From Bacilli bacterium (GTDB lineage Bacteria > Bacillota_I > Bacilli_A > RF39 > UBA660), in contig JAFSDH010000006.1 in NCBI GenBank assembly GCA_017436345.1, positions 1 through 40,202 on the forward strand: a DNA stretch of 40,202 nucleotides, given 5' to 3'. The notes below the pieces were generated by a model, which saw nothing but the letters and a program-made list of their open reading frames with translations, had not been told where the DNA came from and made no database searches. Every line of letters starts with the position of its first letter. The stretch's first letter is position 1. Below, piece after piece: positions 23,489 to 32,860 of this stretch. The position numbers and the translations under genes are program-made.

Positions 23489-24229
23489 TTACTTAAAATT
23501 AATAAAAATACTATATTGTTCCTCATTATCATCAATATAAAAAACTTGCAACACTATTTTATCTTTATCAAAATCTTTTAAACTATCGCTATCATAATTT
23601 AGACGATAATCTTTAAAGTGTTTGTGCAAAGGAACTGAATCAGTATAGCTATTTTCTAAGGAAAACAATAATTTATCATTATAAAAAAGACTAACATTAA
23701 CCATTAAAACTTTTACTTCATCAATAGTTCCAACCATATTAGAATTATACGATACTTCATCAAAAATAAAAAATGATTTTTCATAATTATAAATAACCTT
23801 TCCTTTAACAAAAAATTCTTCATTTAAGGACTGTAAATTTAATACATGCCAATCATAATGAGAATCTATATAAAAAATTATTAAACAAAAAAATATAACT
23901 AAAATAATAATTATTCCAAAGATTAATAAAACTTTTTTTATAGCTTGTTTCATATAAGTTTTAATAAGATCCACAATTATTGTGTTTTTTTCTTCGATTG
24001 TTTTTATCTTTTCACCACATAAAATTTCATCAACACTAACACCTAATGCTTTAGCTAAATTTTTTAAAACCGTTACATCCGGAGCTACGAGACCAGTTTC
24101 CCATTTTGAAATCGTTTTAGGATTAACATCAATTAATTCGCTCAACTGACTTTGAGTATAATTCTTTTCTTTTCTTAACTTAGCAATATATCTTCCCATT
24201 TCAACTAAATCTGTTCTCCTAAAATTCAC
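23489..24229 (-). CDS. Membrane-anchored XRE-family regulator (module copy 2)
   Basis: 246 residues from GTG 24227-24229, with GGAG seven bases upstream. Helix-turn-helix at ~12-66 ('IAKLRKEKNYTQSQLSELID', 'KTISKWETGL'), one membrane helix at ~98-124, then an extracytoplasmic domain whose start 'WHVLNLQSLNEEFFVKGKVI' parallels copy 1. Like copy 1, it sits immediately upstream of a secreted protein of the same family. It diverges from a double-HTH gene (24398-24832). The shared intergenic DNA has several inverted repeats (ATGC-AA-GCAT at 24249-24258, ATTATTA/TAATAAT at 24272-24291, and 24358-24377), consistent with regulator binding. Confidence 0.85.
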   Translation of the reverse strand: MNFRRTDLVEMGRYIAKLRKEKNYTQSQLSELIDVNPKTISKWETGLVAPDVTVLKNLAKALGVSVDEILCGEKIKTIEEKNTIIVDLIKTYMKQAIKKVLLIFGIIIILVIFFCLIIFYIDSHYDWHVLNLQSLNEEFFVKGKVIYNYEKSFFIFDEVSYNSNMVGTIDEVKVLMVNVSLFYNDKLLFSLENSYTDSVPLHKHFKDYRLNYDSDSLKDFDKDKIVLQVFYIDDNEEQYSIFINFK

Positions 24230-24353
24230 TCTATCACTCCTTAAAAATATGCAAGCATGAAAAATATCGTTATTATTACTTATATAATAATATTTTTTTT
24301 AGAACTAAGATAATAAAAAAAAACAATAATTTTCGCATTCCCCCAAGAAAGCT

Positions 24354-24377
24354 TATAATTCCATTTTTAAATGGAAT
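24354..24377 (+). promoter_or_regulatory. -10 with operator-like inverted repeat before the double-HTH gene
   Basis: TATAAT (24354-24359) is overlapped by the inverted repeat ATTCCATTT-TT-AAATGGAAT (24358-24377), perfect 9-bp arms, 20 bases ahead of the start codon. The position suits repression by an XRE protein, possibly autoregulation. Confidence 0.55.
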
Positions 24378-24397
24378 AATAACTTTGGGTGAAGATT

Positions 24398-24832
24398 ATG
24401 ATAGTCAAAAATTTACGTGAAAGTAGAGAAAATCTAAATCTAAAACAAAAAGACATAGCGGAAAAATTAGGAGTTGATTATAGTACAGTTTCAGGCTGGG
24501 AAACTGGAAAAGATACTATCCCATTAAAAAGATTAATTACTTATGCAAACCTATATAAAATAAGTCTTGACTATCTTTTTGGTATTATGAAACAAAATAA
24601 TTACCAAGAAATAATTTTAGATATAGAAAACCTATCAGAAAACTTATTTAATTTAAGAAATAAAAACAATATGACCCAAGAAGCTATTGGTAAAAAATTA
24701 AATATATCAACAGGAACTTATTGTGATTATGAAAATGGAAAAGAACTAATATCAACTACAACTTTATACGGATTGACAACTATATATAAACCATTTTCAA
24801 TCGATAAATTATTTCAAAATAATACAAACTAA
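24398..24832 (+). CDS. Regulator with two tandem XRE helix-turn-helix domains
   Basis: 144 residues from ATG 24398 (GGGTG six bases upstream; the in-frame GTG at 24389 overlaps that site). HTH 1 at ~4-60 ('LRESRENLNLKQKDIAEKLG', 'STVSGWETGK') and HTH 2 at ~77-135 ('LRNKNNMTQEAIGKKLNIST', 'GTYCDYENGKE'). There is no ligand or membrane domain. Two linked DNA-binding domains imply binding to a palindromic or repeated site as a monomer or extended dimer; the repeat at 24358-24377 is a good candidate. It is divergent from module copy 2 and convergent with the endolysin gene, so it may control either the module or the RHS/lysis operon. Confidence 0.85.
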   Translation: MIVKNLRESRENLNLKQKDIAEKLGVDYSTVSGWETGKDTIPLKRLITYANLYKISLDYLFGIMKQNNYQEIILDIENLSENLFNLRNKNNMTQEAIGKKLNISTGTYCDYENGKELISTTTLYGLTTIYKPFSIDKLFQNNTN

Positions 24833-24860
24833 AAATAAAGTGGAGCCTCCACTTTATTTT
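24832..24860. terminator. Bidirectional terminator between the double-HTH and endolysin genes
   Basis: Perfect 13-bp stem (24832-24844 with 24848-24860; arm AAAATAAAGTGGA) with a GCC loop. Stop codons of both convergent genes touch or lie in the hairpin. Confidence 0.9.
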
Positions 24861-25785
24861 ATATTTTAATTAATTTACCAACCTTTAATAATTTTAACAT
24901 TTTAATATTTTGTGATGGTGTTCCATTATAATTAGGAATACCATTTTTTATTGCAATCTTTTTTCTATTTCCAAATGAACTATTAACTCCAATACTTTTC
25001 AAAGCATCAACAATAGAATTACTAGTTCCGGTATATTTTTTATAATATAAAATACCTTCTTCTATACTAATAGAATCTTCAGAAACCCAACCGAGCTTAT
25101 CTATATGATAAGGTTTAGTACCGGATAAATTGATTATAGTTATTTTACCTCTATAATTATCTTTTCTAGATCCTTTTCCGTTTCCCATACTATCTCTATA
25201 CAAATAACCGTTTAAAATAATTAAATCACCAACTTTATATTTTGAAGAAGTACTACTTACAATAACTTCATTATTAATTTTATTAGCTTCTTCAATAATA
25301 TAATCTAATTTGGATAATAAGTATGGTCCTGGACAATTAGTATTTTTATACATAGAATGCCATGTTACATTTTTACCTTTAACTAGTTTACCCATACCAT
25401 TTCTTTTAGCAATATCTGCCATTAAAGAAATTAAACTATTTAAAGATTTATCACTAACCGGCCAATTACCACCATTGGAACTATTTGAAACTTCTATTGT
25501 AACTGAACGACAATTGCTATCCCAATTTGAATTACACCAAGAAGTATCACTTTCATTTACGTATAAAGCAATTTCCCCATCATATCCAATTCCATAATTA
25601 CTAGATGCTTTACGAATCTTATTTTGAAATATTGAACCGCATTGTTTTGCAGTAAGTTTCCCAGCCATATGATGAAGAGTAATTGCATCAATTTTTTTAC
25701 TTCTTCCATCGGTATAATTATCTTTATGAGCAGGATACTTTAAAGTCGCTAATTTAGAATTACTAATTTTCTTCTCCCTTTCCAT
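24859..25785 (-). CDS. Phage-type N-acetylmuramoyl-L-alanine amidase (endolysin)
   Basis: 308 residues. Residues ~15-170 form a zinc amidase (Amidase_2): 'AITLHHMAG' (His38/39), 'NYGIGYDGEIALYVNE', 'TWHSMYKNTNCPGPYL' (His143, Cys151). An SH3-like wall-binding section follows ('KYKVGDLIILNGYLYRDSMG' to 'GWVSEDSISI', ~183-243). The last ~60 residues are a domain typical of clostridial phage lysins ('YYKKYTGTSNSIVDALKSIG', 'FGNRKKIAIKNGIPNY'). No signal peptide, so it needs a holin. That holin is two ORFs upstream. The ATG at 25783-25785 lies inside the 22-codon ORF, implying coupling. It is the last gene of the RHS operon. Confidence 0.9.
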   Translation of the reverse strand: MEREKKISNSKLATLKYPAHKDNYTDGRSKKIDAITLHHMAGKLTAKQCGSIFQNKIRKASSNYGIGYDGEIALYVNESDTSWCNSNWDSNCRSVTIEVSNSSNGGNWPVSDKSLNSLISLMADIAKRNGMGKLVKGKNVTWHSMYKNTNCPGPYLLSKLDYIIEEANKINNEVIVSSTSSKYKVGDLIILNGYLYRDSMGNGKGSRKDNYRGKITIINLSGTKPYHIDKLGWVSEDSISIEEGILYYKKYTGTSNSIVDALKSIGVNSSFGNRKKIAIKNGIPNYNGTPSQNIKMLKLLKVGKLIKI

Positions 25786-25831
25786 CAGTTAATTCTTCTT
25801 CTATTTCTGGAGTTAAAATAATTTCTTCCAT
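25763..25831 (-). CDS. 22-residue ORF between holin and endolysin
   Basis: ATG (25829-25831) follows AGAGGGA and begins one base after the holin stop. The acidic frame MEEIILTPEIEEELTDGKG then EEN ends in TAG and overlaps the endolysin start by 23 bases in another frame. It may delay or couple endolysin translation, or encode a small lysis modulator. The good ribosome site and tight spacing argue that it is translated. Confidence 0.5.
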   Translation of the reverse strand: MEEIILTPEIEEELTDGKGEEN

Positions 25832-25832
25832 A

Positions 25833-26087
25833 CTATCCCTCTTTCCTATTCACTTTAACGAGTTCAGCTACACCACCAGCAGCAGTTGAGGCCATTAAGC
25901 ATAAAATAATTGATTGTAATAAATTTGGTTCTATTTTTGTCAAATAACATATAAATGCACTAACTACACCAATTATTACATTTTGAATAGGAATATACCT
26001 ATTAGGAATAGATTCTATAAATAATTTAGTTATTGCACCTAGAACATAAGTAACAATACTAACTATAACTACATAAGTAATTTCCAT
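25833..26087 (-). CDS. Phage holin family protein
   Basis: 84 residues from ATG 26085-26087, with GGAGGTG six bases upstream; the GTG three codons earlier overlaps that site. Hydrophobic segments lie at ~3-22, ~34-50 and ~57-72, with the family pattern 'IPIQNVIIGVVSAFICYLTK' and 'ASTAAGGVAELVK', and a short charged tail. Holins open the membrane so that a cytosolic endolysin reaches the wall. It sits between a probable immunity gene and the endolysin in one transcript with the RHS toxin. No other phage lysis or structural genes except the collar-like gene are present. Confidence 0.8.
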   Translation of the reverse strand: MEITYVVIVSIVTYVLGAITKLFIESIPNRYIPIQNVIIGVVSAFICYLTKIEPNLLQSIILCLMASTAAGGVAELVKVNRKEG

Positions 26088-26128
26088 TACATTCACCTCC
26101 CATTTTTATGGTTAGTAAACATTATAAA

Positions 26129-26605
26129 TTAATCTAAAATTTCTATTTCAAAGACAAAGTCATCAAAATCAAAATCATTCGATATAGGAGAACTACAATG
26201 ATATTTTTTCTTATTTGATGCAAATTCATCAACAAGCATTCCAGAGTTTCCCTCACTAAATCTTACGATTTTTCCATCAAGTACACCATTAAATATGTAT
26301 ATTTCTCCATCTCTTAGATCAATATCCAAAGTCAATTCTTTACCAAAATCTTTTTCAAATAAATCCAAAGTTGGAAATTTCACGTTAGGAATATCAAACT
26401 TTCTTCCTTCCCAAAAAATATCACCATCAAAATTACCACCCAAGTCTAAAATTACACCATGCTCATTAACATTATTAGATGAAATAAACTTAAATTTAAC
26501 TTTATGTTTTCCCTTCAAAGAGTAAACATCAGAATCATGAATAATCCTTCCATCATATACTAAACTTTCTTTTTCTTCATCATAATATATAATATTATCA
26601 TTCAT
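26129..26605 (-). CDS. Probable immunity protein for the RHS toxin
   Basis: 158 residues, acidic (Asp/Glu-rich, especially the last 20), no membrane segment and no known family. Beta-rich pattern: 'YDGRIIHDSDVYSLKGKHKV', 'GVILDLGGNFDGDIFWEGRK', 'LTLDIDLRDGEIYIFNG'. It starts 12 bases after the RHS stop with a perfect AAGGAGG site, stronger than that of the toxin. Position, size and acidity match cognate immunity proteins of polymorphic nuclease toxins (compare WapI after WapA). Function is inferred from context, not homology. Confidence 0.65.
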   Translation of the reverse strand: MNDNIIYYDEEKESLVYDGRIIHDSDVYSLKGKHKVKFKFISSNNVNEHGVILDLGGNFDGDIFWEGRKFDIPNVKFPTLDLFEKDFGKELTLDIDLRDGEIYIFNGVLDGKIVRFSEGNSGMLVDEFASNKKKYHCSSPISNDFDFDDFVFEIEILD

Positions 26606-26617
26606 AAAATAACCTCC

Positions 26618-29600
26618 TTATGGTTTAAAATGTCTAAATATATCTTCTTCGGCATGCTTCCATGGTGAAAGAGCCTCCAAATTAGAGATATTATGTGGGT
26701 TAGGAATATATCTACCTTCCTTATGATGAATTTCCATTGGATAAAATTTCCCATTTCTTTTATATTTTACTAACGGCGGTTTGCCCTGTTGCATCCTAGA
26801 TAAATTTAGCTGACGCACAGGATCGCCATAATCTTTATAATTAATAGACTCATTTATCCAATAGCTTTTTCTGACAGTAGACCAAGATGGATAATTTCCT
26901 TGAATAGTCAACATATCAACAGGATCGCCCGGAGTCCACTTAGCAACTTGTTTTGCTGCTTTTTTAGTTGTATTAGTCTTTTTAGCTGTACTAACAGCTT
27001 TAACTGTTTTTACCGTCTTAGTTGAAGTAGAAATATCCTTAGCTTTATCGGCTGCCTTCGTTGATTTAACTACTGTTCTCGCACTTCCTGTTGATGGTAC
27101 AAATGGAACAATTGCCAAAGCAACATCAGCACCTAAATATAAACCATTGTTAAGAGTAGGTTTTTTTATAAATTCATATGTACTACAAATAATACTGACA
27201 ACATCTAAAGCAATATCCCAAAACTCTCCAGATTCATCTATTCTACTAACAGGATTATTACTAACATACGCAAACATATTAGTATCACATACATTAGAAA
27301 TATTAACAGCATACTCATCAGCATTTAAAAATCTTCCCCATTTTGGATTATAATATCTTTTATTCAAATAATATAAATCTGTTTCATTATCATAATAATA
27401 ACTTCTATATCTAAATGGATTCAAATAAGCTATATGATTTTTATCAGTTATTATATTACCATCATTATCTCTTATTGATAGTATATTTCCCCAAGCATCA
27501 TACTCATACCTAGCAACAACATTGAAGTCAGAGTCAAGAATGGCAACAATATCACCAAACAAGTTTTTTTCAAAATAATACCTAAAGTAATTATACATTA
27601 AACCAATTACACCTGTAAAGTCATACAAATAATATATTATGTCATCACCATTTTGTTCATATATAATATTACCACCTTCGAGATAATATTTTGTTTCAAC
27701 GTTATTAACATTTTTAGAAATACGTATTCCATCTATATTATACTTATAACTAACATTTAAATTTTTTGCAGTATTTACAAAATTTTTCATTGTACTTCCA
27801 TTAACCCAATTAATACTAATATTATTACCAATAGAAATAGGATTACCAATTGTATCATAAACAATAGACTCATTATTAAATTTAGTTAATAAATCAACAA
27901 ATGATGTACTCTCATAACTATAGACATTTGATTCAATAATACTATTATATGCTAAATTATAAATTTTTTTGGATAAAATATTTCCATAATTATCATAAAT
28001 AAACTCAGTTTTAGTATTATTTAACAAATTATCTTCTCTAACTAATTCATTGTAATTATTATAATAATACTGATGCTCTAGTACTCCATTATTAGAAACA
28101 TGAGTAACATTATTCAATTTATCATATTTATAATTTAACAAATTGTTTTTGGTTTTAATATTTTCAATTAAGTTAGTTGATAATTTTCCAAATCTCAAAT
28201 AATCATATTCAACAAAACAATCATCAATACTATCAAAATTATATCTTTTTATTAGTCTTCCTAAAGAATCATATTTATAATTAAAACCAAATCCCGTAAA
28301 ATTTAAAATATTTAACATATTGTTATTATCATATATACTTACAGTTTTTTCTATATTGTCACCTAACATATACTCTACTTCCGTAACATTTCCATGTGAA
28401 TCATATTGATATTTAGTTTTAAAATCGTTACATTTATATGCTTTCAATCTTTTTAAAATATCAAATGTATACTTTTCAGTTTGTTCATCTGAAATTATCT
28501 TAACCAAATTACCATTATTATCATATTTATTATAAAAAATATCATCGCTTTTAATTATTTTATTTGTACGATTAAATTCATCATATTCATAAAAAACTTC
28601 CTGATTATTACCATATTTAATTGAAGATAATTCACCATTATTTGGATAATAATTATAATTTGCTAACGTAATATCATTACCAATACTAATCGACTTTCTA
28701 TTCAAAAAATCATCATAATCATAATTATATATTTTATTTCCATTGATTACTTTATTCATTGCATTATCAGCATTATATTCATATATAATTTCTCGATCAC
28801 CAGTAGTAATTTTAGTCAATTGTTGTTTATCATTATAATAATAATTGGTCTCAATACCATTGGCATCAATAATAGAAGTCATTAACCCAGTCGTTTCATC
28901 ATAAGTATAACTTGTTTTTTTATTATTGTAGTCAGATGTACTTGTTATAAATCTTCCATCAATACTATACGCAGAAGAAGTCTCCAAAAATTCTTCTTCA
29001 ACCAATTCAAAATAAAACTCAAATCTAGAATCATTATTAATATAGTCAGAAGCTTCTAACATATTATTATTATTCAAAAGATATTTTTCACTATACAAAC
29101 ATCTTAATTTAAAACTACCATTATTATTTTCTTCAAATATAAACATATTATTATCATCAACGGTAGTTAAAAATGAAGTATTTCCCAAACATCCGATAGA
29201 ATAATTATTCATATTAGCAAAGTATATTTTTAAAATATTTACTCCAACAACATCAATATACCAAATCGGATTACTACAACTATTAGCTTTAAAGCTTAAC
29301 TTTCTATTTGATTTAAGAGCTAAAAAATCATTTGTTCCTTTGGATCTAATTTTATAATTACCAGAAACTAATTCACTATTACCGGTTTTAATAATACGAG
29401 TTCCAACAGAGTTTCCATTACTATCATATTTTGTTTTATTAGAAATGCCTTTAGAAGAAATAATACTTAAGGGTCTATCTTTTTTTAAATTATCATATTC
29501 TATTTTATAATTATTACCATTATTATCCGTTCCTTTAACTAACTGTCTATTTTGATCGTAATCAAATGTTCCATAATTATCTAGTGTATCTCTTATCGAT

Positions 29601-32600
29601 TTTATATTACCATTAGAATCATATTCAAAATAATTTCCTGCAACATCCTTATACATACTAATATTTGTAATGTATAAGCTATTTGCATTTCTTAATTGAG
29701 AAAAACATAACTCTATTTCGCTATAATCATATGGAGAAACAAAATCACATGACATATATTGCCATATATTTGCATTTTGATTGAAGTTATTTTTAGGATT
29801 AATAGTTTGAACACTTTCTTCAATATCATTAGGCGTAAAATTAATTAAAATCGAATTAGTTATATTTATTCCATCGCTAAAAATACCTTCATTTTTATAC
29901 CAAAAGGATATTCTATATAAATCACCTTTTTTACCATTAATTAAGAATTTTTTCTTTAAAGTATTTTCATATAAAGGAGACATGTTTATTTTTAGTGCAT
30001 TATTTTTATTGTTATTAAATTTTACAACTTCAAAATAATCATCAGTAGAAATTAAATTATTAGAACTAATCTCTCTAACTGTCTTATCCCAATCCAAAAT
30101 CCCCAACGAGAAATCAGAATTTTCTAAAAAGTTATATTCATTAACCACTTCTCCTTCTTCCAATTGTATATCATCAATATAAGTTGTACCACCAGCACTA
30201 TCAAAATATATACTTAAAATTAAAGTACTTGTAGCATCAGCAGGATAATAAATTGTAATATCTTCCCTAGAAAAATTATCATTAATACCTACATTTTCTG
30301 TAACAAACACTCTATTAGAATCCTTATCCAAATACTCCAACTCTAACTTTATACTAGCATCATTCTTAAAATTACCACTAAATGTATAATATTTACCTTT
30401 CTCGATAGTTATATTATAAAAAATATTTTGATAACTATCATTTCCACTTACTAATTTTAAACTTCTACTACCAGATAAGGCAGCTTCAGTTGAAAAACTT
30501 TTAATAATAGTTTCAGAAGCTGTAAAAATATCGTCATCAGTTTCAAAACTAGAATTTTTCAGTAAATTTTTTACATATTTTATAGGTACACTTTGAGATT
30601 TTGTTTTATTTTTCTTATCTTCTGTTTCATCATATGTTTCGACTAGCGAATAAGCGTTATTTAAATCTTCATCATCATGCAAAGTATTAGTAGAAATTAC
30701 ATTACCATTTGAATTAAAAATTAGACTTTTCTTCACACCCAAATCATCAACAATTGTGGTAGTATGAAAACCATAATGGAAATTATAAAAAGCTCCAAGA
30801 ATATTATTTTTACCATAATTAGTTATTTTTTTAACTTTAAATGGACTATTAAAGTATTCATAAACTATACTCATACCATTAACATCGATAATTCTTGAAA
30901 TTAAAAAATTATCATTATATTCAATAACTGTTGTTCCTTCTAATGAAATGATAGAAGACAAAGTATTATTAACATAATTTAAAGTTACTGAAGAATCTGG
31001 ACTTTGAATAACAATTTGACTATCATTATATGTAAAATTAATTTCTGCATTATTCGCATCAATTAATTTAGTAATTTCATTATTATCATTTCTTATTATT
31101 TCAACCTTATCATTATCAGCATCTATAATTTCCATCAAATAATAAACATTGTTCTTATTTTCAAAATACATTTTACTATTATTTTTATCTGTTAAAACAT
31201 ATTTAGACTCCTCTTTATCTATATATAAATCAAGTCCATCTTCATCAAAATAGCGATTAGTATTTTCCGAATTTTCTTTTTTATAAAAATAATGACTCGT
31301 CCCATCATTGTCTAAATATTCTAAATAACTAAAGTCATTTAAAACTAATTCTTTAATTGTTTGATCAAAACTCAATTTATAACCTTTTCCATAAACGGTT
31401 TGTTTATTAAGTATTACATCATTTGTATTATATATAAGATCAACACTAATTGGAAATTTACCATTAATTGTAGCCCCTAAATTAAACACCCCAGTTAAAT
31501 TACCATTAAAAGTATTAATATATGTTGAACCTAATGTGAACTCTTCTTCCATATAATCTAAATAGTCTTCTAAACCATTATAATTTTTATATGTAATCAG
31601 TAAAGCGGGCTGTATTTCACTTCCTCCGCCCGAAATAGTATTATTTTTTTTTGAAAAAAATGCTGGAAAGCTGTCACCTTTATATTCTTCATTAACTGTT
31701 TTTAGTAAAATCCCATAATTCGGTGTATCAGTATACCATTTTTTTACTAAATTAGTTATATCACTATTTACTCTACTTTCTGGAAATTGTATTACATTGT
31801 CAGAATCAACAGTACTTCTTGTACCATCATAAAGTGCTTCGATTAAGGCATCATATTTTCCATCTATTGATGCCCAAGTAACAACATTTTCATTCCATTC
31901 TTCAGTTACACGATGTATAGCTACAAATTCACCATCTGAAACACTTTCATAACTTGGATAACTATATAATGCTAAATTAGCAGAAATTATTTCGTCTCCA
32001 GTACCAATATCTGGCAAATCAAATTTCAATAATGTTCTATGTTTTACATCTACACCATCTATTCTTTCTACACCAGCTTTTAATATTTCTTCTGCACCTT
32101 TATTACTATTAATAGCATTTGAAGACACATAAGTATCATATACACTTCCACCTGATGTAGTATTAGCAATAGTAGGATCAATATAAATTGGAAAAATAAC
32201 ATTAGTAGAATCTAGCCATTCACTATCTAACTTTAAAATCAAATCGTACCCATTTACACATTTTTTTAAATTATAAGTAACATTAGTATTTTTATTACCA
32301 TTAGAGTCATGCATAAATGGAATTTCAAATTTAAAAATAGTATTTTCATTTTCTTTAGCTAGAATTTCATTATTTATCAACTCTAAACTTAAATTTGTTT
32401 TAACAAAAAATGAAAAATTATCTTTTATAAATTTCTTATCATTAATGATAATTGTTTCTTTCACTTTATTTGGATTAATCTCATACTTAAAATCAATTCC
32501 ATCAAAAATATCTTTATATATTAAACAACTGTTTAATACACTCTTATTATTTAATATTTCACATTTAACTTTATTACACGAATCAAGGTCAATTTCAACA

Positions 32601-32848
32601 AAATTATTATCTTTTTCCATTCTCATAAAAGTATCTTTTACATGTTTAGGAAATAAAACTTTATAATCATTTGACTTATTTGTATAACATTTATTTTCTT
32701 CAATTAAAGTATTATCAATTTCCACAAATTTGCCATTTTTTTTGTAATGTATATCATCACAAAATATTTTTGCAGTTATCGTTCCATCTTGACGCAAAAA
32801 TTGTTTAAATCTTTTTCCTCTTTTTTCTTTTAATTCTACTTCTTTCAA
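26618..32848 (-). CDS. RHS/WapA-like polymorphic toxin with C-terminal HNH-type nuclease
   Basis: 2076 residues from TTG 32846-32848 (AAGGA upstream). Residues 1-225: N-domain without a signal peptide or membrane helix. ~228-422: DNRLRE-type domain. ~440-1876: RHS/YD repeats, with inserts resembling carbohydrate-binding modules (~750-910 and ~910-1070, each opening 'L(K/E)NS(S/D)F') and a ricin-like lectin stretch (~1155-1285). RHS core near 1812-1876 ('YYLNKRYYNPKWGRFLNADE', 'VSNNPVSRIDESG'). The last 200 residues are the toxin: a hydrophobic patch, a Lys/Thr-rich linker, then 'PMEIHHKEGRYIPNPHNISN' with His2041/2042, His2052, Asn2053, and His2065, an HNH/endonuclease VII-like arrangement. 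The shell should encapsulate the toxin. Neighbours give collar, immunity, holin and endolysin. Confidence 0.85.
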   Translation of the reverse strand: MKEVELKEKRGKRFKQFLRQDGTITAKIFCDDIHYKKNGKFVEIDNTLIEENKCYTNKSNDYKVLFPKHVKDTFMRMEKDNNFVEIDLDSCNKVKCEILNNKSVLNSCLIYKDIFDGIDFKYEINPNKVKETIIINDKKFIKDNFSFFVKTNLSLELINNEILAKENENTIFKFEIPFMHDSNGNKNTNVTYNLKKCVNGYDLILKLDSEWLDSTNVIFPIYIDPTIANTTSGGSVYDTYVSSNAINSNKGAEEILKAGVERIDGVDVKHRTLLKFDLPDIGTGDEIISANLALYSYPSYESVSDGEFVAIHRVTEEWNENVVTWASIDGKYDALIEALYDGTRSTVDSDNVIQFPESRVNSDITNLVKKWYTDTPNYGILLKTVNEEYKGDSFPAFFSKKNNTISGGGSEIQPALLITYKNYNGLEDYLDYMEEEFTLGSTYINTFNGNLTGVFNLGATINGKFPISVDLIYNTNDVILNKQTVYGKGYKLSFDQTIKELVLNDFSYLEYLDNDGTSHYFYKKENSENTNRYFDEDGLDLYIDKEESKYVLTDKNNSKMYFENKNNVYYLMEIIDADNDKVEIIRNDNNEITKLIDANNAEINFTYNDSQIVIQSPDSSVTLNYVNNTLSSIISLEGTTVIEYNDNFLISRIIDVNGMSIVYEYFNSPFKVKKITNYGKNNILGAFYNFHYGFHTTTIVDDLGVKKSLIFNSNGNVISTNTLHDDEDLNNAYSLVETYDETEDKKNKTKSQSVPIKYVKNLLKNSSFETDDDIFTASETIIKSFSTEAALSGSRSLKLVSGNDSYQNIFYNITIEKGKYYTFSGNFKNDASIKLELEYLDKDSNRVFVTENVGINDNFSREDITIYYPADATSTLILSIYFDSAGGTTYIDDIQLEEGEVVNEYNFLENSDFSLGILDWDKTVREISSNNLISTDDYFEVVKFNNNKNNALKINMSPLYENTLKKKFLINGKKGDLYRISFWYKNEGIFSDGINITNSILINFTPNDIEESVQTINPKNNFNQNANIWQYMSCDFVSPYDYSEIELCFSQLRNANSLYITNISMYKDVAGNYFEYDSNGNIKSIRDTLDNYGTFDYDQNRQLVKGTDNNGNNYKIEYDNLKKDRPLSIISSKGISNKTKYDSNGNSVGTRIIKTGNSELVSGNYKIRSKGTNDFLALKSNRKLSFKANSCSNPIWYIDVVGVNILKIYFANMNNYSIGCLGNTSFLTTVDDNNMFIFEENNNGSFKLRCLYSEKYLLNNNNMLEASDYINNDSRFEFYFELVEEEFLETSSAYSIDGRFITSTSDYNNKKTSYTYDETTGLMTSIIDANGIETNYYYNDKQQLTKITTGDREIIYEYNADNAMNKVINGNKIYNYDYDDFLNRKSISIGNDITLANYNYYPNNGELSSIKYGNNQEVFYEYDEFNRTNKIIKSDDIFYNKYDNNGNLVKIISDEQTEKYTFDILKRLKAYKCNDFKTKYQYDSHGNVTEVEYMLGDNIEKTVSIYDNNNMLNILNFTGFGFNYKYDSLGRLIKRYNFDSIDDCFVEYDYLRFGKLSTNLIENIKTKNNLLNYKYDKLNNVTHVSNNGVLEHQYYYNNYNELVREDNLLNNTKTEFIYDNYGNILSKKIYNLAYNSIIESNVYSYESTSFVDLLTKFNNESIVYDTIGNPISIGNNISINWVNGSTMKNFVNTAKNLNVSYKYNIDGIRISKNVNNVETKYYLEGGNIIYEQNGDDIIYYLYDFTGVIGLMYNYFRYYFEKNLFGDIVAILDSDFNVVARYEYDAWGNILSIRDNDGNIITDKNHIAYLNPFRYRSYYYDNETDLYYLNKRYYNPKWGRFLNADEYAVNISNVCDTNMFAYVSNNPVSRIDESGEFWDIALDVVSIICSTYEFIKKPTLNNGLYLGADVALAIVPFVPSTGSARTVVKSTKAADKAKDISTSTKTVKTVKAVSTAKKTNTTKKAAKQVAKWTPGDPVDMLTIQGNYPSWSTVRKSYWINESINYKDYGDPVRQLNLSRMQQGKPPLVKYKRNGKFYPMEIHHKEGRYIPNPHNISNLEALSPWKHAEEDIFRHFKP

Positions 32849-32860
32849 AATATCACATCC

